DNA from: Hydnum rufescens UP504
Taxonomy: Eukaryota > Basidiomycota > Agaricomycetes > Cantharellales > Hydnaceae
Direction: 5' to 3'
Length of the DNA: 64,000 bases
Assembly (NCBI GenBank): GCA_014904985.1
Contig: MU128937.1
Coordinates: 186,001 to 250,000, forward strand
The notes under the pieces are model-generated. The model did no database searches. It saw only the letters and a program-made list of their open reading frames with translations, and had not been told where the DNA came from. How positions within the stretch are numbered: the stretch's first letter is position 1; each line of letters begins with the position of its first letter. This document shows, in pieces, positions 58,301-64,000 of this stretch. Position numbers and translations under genes: made by a program.

Positions 58301-60297
58301 TCTGGCCAGCCAACTTTTTTCCTGGGGTTGCGACGCATCTGGTATGGTCCGGTGCCCTACCCTTCTATCGCCTACCCCGTGTTTTGACTCGTTCTGCTTG
58401 AGTTTTCTTCTCTGGTTGTTTTCTTCCTTCGGTCCACCGTCAATTATACGATACCGCTAATGTTTTCGCCAATGAAAATCCTATTTTACTGATGCCGAAC
58501 TTACACATTTTATTTCTTCTCGGGGGTGGTTCCTTTTGATTTCATTCTTAGCTCAGTTTTATACCACCTTCATAGTTCCCTTCAACAGCTGTGGTTGACC
58601 TGTTTTTTTTGGTGGTACTAGCTCATATAATACAGCCAGCCGTGTTGGGTTCAATGTAGCAGGTCTGCCAATTCCCTGTTCCAGGCAGGTACTTCAAGAG
58701 TGTGGCAGCACAAACAAAGGCTGCTCATAAGCAGGCGGTGAGTGAGGATGGATAACCATATGGGGTTCAAATCTAGAGCGGTTCATGAAGCTAAGACGTA
58801 CGAACATTAATCAGGTCGGGGCTTCTTACCCTTGCCGGGCTCCGAAAACTAGCTCCGAGATTGTCGAGCGTCGCTCAAAGTCCATTCAGGTTACCTAAAG
58901 CTTCATCATGGACATACTGGAACGTAGTTTCATTAATCCCGCCTGCACTAATTCCATTCTCTTCAAGCTTTGTATAGGATATAAAGAGATCATATCGCCA
59001 TTCCGATAGGCGCATCAAAAATAAGTTAATTTTGTGGAGAGGCGAAGTCCAACAGCGTAGCCCCACCTATTAGCGGGGTCGCGAGAAAGTGCGAGGCGCT
59101 CGGATGGGGGGTCAGAGGGAAAAGGCTTTAGAAATGGATGACACCTTGCGCATTGTTCGGAAGGGACGATAGGGGAAAAGACATATGTCATCCTCGTCCA
59201 CAATCCAGTCCACAATATGGGCAATTATGTTTGAAAGCTGGCAGCTTCGTGATGTCGGATCGTTTCCATGCAGCGGCACGACGAAAAAGGTATTCGGACT
59301 CTTGAATCTCCACGGCCGTAACATCGCGAGTTCTCTATATAGATATGCATACTGTATATCCCATTAGCCTCATCAATACTTTGTGGTTCCTTCGCTCACC
59401 GTGCGAAGCTCATGTCACGCAGTTTTGAGAGTGATGTTCTTCGCGTGTTCCAAATCTACCAGCAAACCCCTTGCTCATTATCCGAGGGCTCGGACGGGAA
59501 GAGAAGAATGGTATTGTAGCCCACATCTCGGCGAATGTACCGAACGGAGATCATGGTCTTGAGAGCTGAGCATGCGGGTTAGATCTTAGACTACGGATCA
59601 TCCAACACGAAGGCACATACCCAGACCCGTGTCTCAGAGTGCGAGATGGACGCCATAGATAGGGGAGCTGATAGGAGTCCCAATCACCTCGAACATATGA
59701 TTCGATAATGAGCCCGATGGTCCGCGAGCACTAGTGTCTTGGGCCGACGACAGCCCGATATTGGGAACGCTCTCCATGCTGGAGGCTATTTGATGGATCC
59801 ACAACGAGAAGGTGCCGTGTCTGTCGCCCCCCATCAGTCACAACGTGGGTCTCGAGAATCGATTAAATCGAATCTATTGTAAACAGCTTGGCATTTTGGA
59901 TATGACCACCCGTACTGCCCGTTGCTCTTCCTACGCCACGAGTCACTTCGGCAAGGGAATGCTTCAGTGCATGCGCGCATCAACTCTTCTGTGTGGGTCG
60001 TTAGCGAAGACCTCCCAGCGGATCACCCTCACGGGCGTCTTTCCTTCCGGAGCGCTTGTCATGTACTGAACGCACCCTTGTCCCACGGCCGCGGATAACA
60101 TCCATGCCATTGGTCAAAATTACCCTCCCTAGCTTGCTGTGATCACACCTTTTAATATCACAGCAGTACTTGTTGAGATCATACTCAACTCATTATAGTG
60201 TCATACCCCAGTTGGCCCGTTGTGAAGATGATGAGTATCTTGCTATTAGGGTCAAGGCTGGAGTACAGACACTAGACACTTAGGGGTATGTTGGTGT
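58301..60297. other. about 2 kb with no confident gene; weak minus-strand coding trace
   Basis: Between 58.9 and 59.85 kb the minus strand has several ORF pieces that could be exons: MGGDRHGTFSLWIHQIASSM, SVRYIRRDVGYNTILLFPSE and NTFFVVPLHGNDPTSRSCQL. They might belong to one damaged hypothetical gene, but the pieces are interrupted by stops and I do not recognise a family. The rest is AT-rich without ORFs. Confidence 0.3.
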
Positions 60298-60549
60298 TAG
60301 GCAGGTTCTCAACCAGCCTCTATACAGAGGCTGGGACCCTTGGAATAGCGCTCCATGTGTAACTGATTGAATAGTTCGAAATAAATCACATGACTACACT
60401 GTTTTTGGTAACTTCCTATGATGTAATTCTCCGGCAAATTCCAGACATTACGAAATGTTGCTAAAAGTTGTATCTATCCAAACAAGTAGTTTATTTCTAC
60501 CTTGACAATCAGTTACGCATAGAGCGCTATTCAAAGGGGCCCCTGCCTA
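60298..60549. mobile_element. hairpin-bearing MITE-like element, copy 2
   Basis: A 252-bp element. Both ends start TAGGCAGG when read inward. The two arms share a block of about 40 bases (containing GAATAGCGCTC and TAACTGATTG) with a few mismatches. The left arm has an extra near-palindrome at 60313-60334 (CCAGCCTC...GAGGCTGG) which the right arm lacks, just as in copy 1 at 9833-10099. The flanks read TGT on both sides (60295-60297 and 60550-60552); TA at both ends would also fit a Tc1/mariner-type TA duplication. There is no coding capacity. Confidence 0.75.
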
Positions 60550-61666
60550 TGTTCGTGTAGTGGTAACATCACCTGACAGTTTGGGCTGTATGGCAAGTTG
60601 GACTCTTGGACAGGCCACCGTCCCCACGTTTCTTGAAGTCCATTGCACAGACGATATGTGCCTGATGAATTTCATCTGGCCCTAATTTGAGCCCGCGCTA
60701 ATTTGAGGGGGTGATTGTTGAGGATTGCAAATGAAAGTTTCCAGCGTACCTGATGAGCTTTACTATTTGACAACTTCAAGGTTATTGCCATAGGGATATT
60801 TCTGGCTCAGTAGAACCAATAATCGGATTGAAAGTGTCGAGAAGACCTCTATTGCACACATTGTCTTTCTGTTTCAGGGTTCCACATCGAAAGCTTTCCG
60901 AGGATTAGAATGTTGTGTCACCTTAGGTTCTGTCACGCGTCACAGCGGCTTTTTTCTGGCCCCGACAACAGCCTTATCGGGGCTCAGATCGGGATTTTCT
61001 AAAAATAGATTTCCTTCCTACAGTCGAAATGGGACAGTAATTTATGGACAATGGTGTGAGCAAGGGCGAAATCCACTTGCGGAAACATAGCCGCGAGCAT
61101 GTCATCGATCTTGAAGTCGGGGATTCGGTACAAGTCTTCCATCACTGCCTTGCGTGGGCCTCCAGGTCAGCATGAGCGATAGGATCGGAGCGACCCATTA
61201 AAATCGGGGGTTCTAGAGTTTCGGAGATGGAGTCCCTCCCCAAGACTAGTACAGCTCAGGAATTATATTTGAAACTGAACAAGCAGTGCGGGGTCCCGGA
61301 GAGTGGGAGAATCACAGGGAACTTAAGGATCAGGCCACAGTGATAGCTAGAGCCTACGTAGTGTACAGCTGTACAGCAAAAAATCAAACAAAAACACACT
61401 GTGACAATACAGGATTCTGGGGAGATTATCTCCCCCACGATGAAAGGAGTCAGCGCCAAAATTGGCGAAACTAGGAGACTCTGGGGCCGCCTGTGGCACT
61501 TGCCGGAATGTGCGAGGCTGCACTGCCTCCAACACTGCATCGTGACTACCGCGGTCTCCTTACTTCGGTCTTGTTTTGAAGTGGTTCCGACGCAACGTTC
61601 TGCGCGTCTCCACAAATATATCAAGGCTGTACACTGAGTAACGAGGCCACCTCGTCTTTATTTGAC
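60550..61666. other. intergenic, promoter of the lipase gene
   Basis: No gene recognised. Several short ORFs on both strands at 61.25-61.64 kb overlap one another and lack motifs. The right end should hold the promoter of the gene starting at 61667. Confidence 0.35.
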
Positions 61667-63477
61667 ATGTATGGGGACGCTGCCACGCCGTATCCGGTGG
61701 AGATGAGGGGTATAAAGCCCCTACCGGGAACCGGTCCCTCTTCCCCCACTAGTCCGATACAAATGTCCAGGAAGTCGAGCGTTGAAATCACCGAGGGTGA
61801 CCTCCAGGTATACCCTTCGCCCTTGCACGTCCACGCCGTCTTCCTGTGTCATGGTCTCTGGGGCGAACCTTCGCACATGTATGCATTACGGGATGCCCTC
61901 AAAAGCCGTGCAGATCGCGAGGATGTCGCGGTTTCCATTCATTGTTGCTCTAGCTACCGAGGCAAGTTGAGCTACGATGGGGTGGACGTATGTGCCGATA
62001 GAGTGGTCGATGAGGTTCAGCACGAAGTTGACCAGCTCAAAATTGTTGGCAAGAGAGTCGTTCGCTTCAGCATTTTGGGGTGTGCCTCACAACAAGGATT
62101 CCCACGTTCATGTGCTGATATACTTCTTTTAGATACTCTCTGGGTGGCCTTATAGCGCGCCTAGCAGTGTTCCTGCTGAATTCACATTCATTTTTCGAAC
62201 GGATTCAGCCCTGCAATTTCACCACCATTGCGTCCCCTGCCATTGGCCTTCCACTGTACGTCAAATTGGAATATATGATATTGCTCTTCCAAACTTCTTC
62301 TTTCAGCGCTCCCGGCTTTATTCCAAAGAAAATACGCGCGATAAGCGCATTCTTCCTTTCTAGGACCGGCACCCATCTTTTTCTCACAGACAAGGGGCAG
62401 GGTTCCAAGATACCTTTGATTCAGGAACTCTCAACTCCCAGATATACGAGAGTTTTGGCTAACTTCGAGCGAGTCGATATATACGCCAATGCTGTCAGTC
62501 ATATTTCGTATGATTATTTCTACGCCCATGCCTTTGTTGATATCTCACTTTACAGATTTTGGATCGTATGGTGCCCTACGTTGCCGGAGGGATCACCACT
62601 GATGATCCTTTCATGGAAGCTCTGGCTACAGCCGGAGATGAAATCCACCGTGTCCCAACCGAGACAAGTCTTACCCTTGATCGTTTACAATTGTGCGTCG
62701 TTTCCCCATTTCAGCTACTTTTCGACGCCTTTTCACTGGAATTGAATTCAGGGTTTTCGATGAAAGATATCCAGACCTGATATCCACTGTCGAGACCATA
62801 CCCAAAGATGAAATGAAATCTGTCCCAAAATCGAACCTCCTGAGTGCAGACCGTCCGAAGTCGACGCTTATCCCGTGTATCGCACCCCTTCGACCGTGGT
62901 TTACCCCTTCGACCTACCCATTTCTCCCGCGTCCTTTGAGACCTGTCTTGGTCGGGACCATACCCCTGGTGATCCCAGCAGTACTTCTGGTAGTTGTGAC
63001 GTTCACGATCCAGGGTGTCAAGAGTCGAATCAGGATTAAGCGCCACTTTCGCCACCGCGCGGGAAGAACCTGGAAATCCAGGGTTTGGGATGATCTGGAA
63101 GACCATATCCAGCCCCCATCACGGTCATGGACGGCAGCCACGTCAGTGGCATCCTCTTTGTTCAAGTGCGGAGACCTTCACGTCCCTTATCTTTCTTTAG
63201 TACTAACTCGACGTCCACGGGTTCTACCGTTGTACACGTTAATACCAACGATCTATACCCCACTCGCAAAGCCGGCTTGGGCTCCAATTTATCAACTGCA
63301 CAACACGACATGATCGATGCTTTGAACAAGTCAATCCCCAATATGAAGAAGCATGTGGCATTTTTCCCAGGTGTTTTTACCAGTCACACTGTTATCGTGT
63401 GTCAGGACCAACACAATATTGTTCATCGGCGGGGCCTAGCTATCGTCCAGCATTGGGCTGATATATTTCAACTCTGA
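61667..63477 (+). CDS. Rog1-like DUF676 putative lipase / serine hydrolase
   Basis: DUF676 proteins such as yeast Rog1 are alpha/beta-hydrolases that act on mono- or diacylglycerols. ATG 61667 gives MYGDAATPYPVEMRGIKPLP. The first conserved part is HVHAVFLCHGLWGEPSHMYA, with the oxyanion-loop H-G-L-W-G. An intron splits the nucleophile elbow: exon 2 brings YSLGGLIARLAV, so the active-site motif is G-Y-S-L-G-G with Ser as nucleophile. Following parts are FTTIASPAIGLPLY, SRTGTHLFLTDKGQGSKIPL, RVLANFERVDIYANA and ILDRMVPYVAGG, where an Asp/His of the triad would lie. A membrane-like stretch is FLPRPLRPVLVGTIPLVIPA then VLLVVVTFTI. The C-terminal IDALNKSIPNMKKHVAFFPG and SHTVIVCQDQHNIVHRRGLA contain the likely catalytic His. 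Stop at 63475-63477. Confidence 0.82.
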
Positions 63478-64000
63478 GCTGGCTCGATTCCCTGTATACC
63501 CCCCCCCCCCCAATGACTCAGCGAATTTCACTGACCTGTCGACTGCGCTCCTGATTTGACAATTGTATTTGTAGCAAGCTGTGCCCCCGTTTGGCTATAC
63601 TGTAGCTATCATTATGGCGACCTCGTATGTACCATTCCTTCTGCGGCTGCGTTCTCCTACTAACGCTGGCGAGGTGAACGATTCCGAACCTCCTTTGATG
63701 TGGATCTGTAATTCTCCTGTAGTCTTTGCTTATCCTAGTGGTGTCTTTCGGCGCTACGTGGCAATAGTAGTGAGAGTATGCCTTGACCAGGCACCTGTCA
63801 AAGGAAACAGCCGGAGGCTGTTTGTTGGTGTAAACAAAGCAACACGTCGATTTGCTTACTATTGTTGTGATGGATGTTTGAAGTGTTTGGATCTCAATTT
63901 GTTCCCGCGCTGTTTGTTTTGGAGTAGGGCGCCTGCTATCCCTCTACGAGGACTCTGGAGCTGGTGAGGACGTTTTCTAGCGATACGGCGGGGCCACCAT
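63478..64000. other. window edge; no gene recognised
   Basis: A run of about 13 C bases lies near 63498-63510. A plus-strand ORF (63581-63967) reads through with no family match; it may be chance or part of a gene continuing past the window. Confidence 0.35.

Noticed and set aside
1..64000. CRISPR array, bacterial operons or rRNA genes
   Set aside because: No regular spacer-repeat arrays or rRNA sequence was seen; all recognised genes are eukaryotic with introns, apart from the tRNA and the polymerase-like ORF.

Overview
The window is nuclear DNA of a filamentous fungus, most likely a basidiomycete of the Agaricomycetes. Genes are dense and on both strands. They carry many 45-70 nt GT-AG introns, and the proteins are fungal: a Ste12 factor with a C2H2 finger, Set2 with an SRI domain, Aim41, Rpa49 and a cell-wall-integrity type MAP kinase kinase. 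A dynamin-GTPase duplication and several small DNA transposons are also present. I infer the group from gene content only; no rRNA or barcode is present.

Layout. 0-2.7 kb holds a Snu13 gene with an internal deletion and a 5'-truncated, frameshifted PEP carboxykinase. 3.0-8.5 kb holds three intact genes: an OsmC/Ohr peroxidase, a UBE2G1/Ubc7-type E2 and a MAPKK. A tRNA-Arg(CCT) follows at 8.77 kb. 8.9-13.9 kb is an AT-rich, repeat-rich island with MITE-like inverted repeats and one remarkable intronless ORF related to the second-largest subunit of multisubunit RNA polymerases, not of the ordinary host type. 13.9-20.2 kb holds NAD kinase, a queuosine-salvage protein and Aim41. 20.2-22.7 kb has no clear gene. 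22.7-24.7 kb encodes a multi-pass membrane protein and 25.5-29.6 kb a secreted GH3 beta-glucosidase.

30.8-40.2 kb is a tandem duplication of a dynamin-like GTPase. The left copy is nearly intact. The right copy is decayed, and beside its broken 5' end lies a 2,089-bp CACTA-like DNA element (CACTGG termini, 3-bp AAG target duplication) that carries a fragment of a urease gene. 40.2-63.5 kb is again gene-dense: a disordered nuclear-type protein, Set2, Rpa49, eIF2-gamma, a RING-CH membrane E3, an SR-type RRM protein, Ste12 and a Rog1-like DUF676 lipase. A second copy of the hairpin-bearing MITE seen at 9.8 kb lies at 60.3 kb.

Most genes are housekeeping functions without operon-like linkage: signalling (MAPKK, Ste12), transcription and chromatin (Rpa49, Set2), translation (eIF2-gamma, tRNA), redox and carbon metabolism (NADK, PEPCK, OsmC, beta-glucosidase). 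The unusual biology is in the inserted and duplicated DNA: the RNA-polymerase-like relic, the gene-capturing transposon and the dynamin duplication. Start codons and exon borders were traced by eye from protein-family similarity and splice signals, so borders not stated explicitly are approximate.
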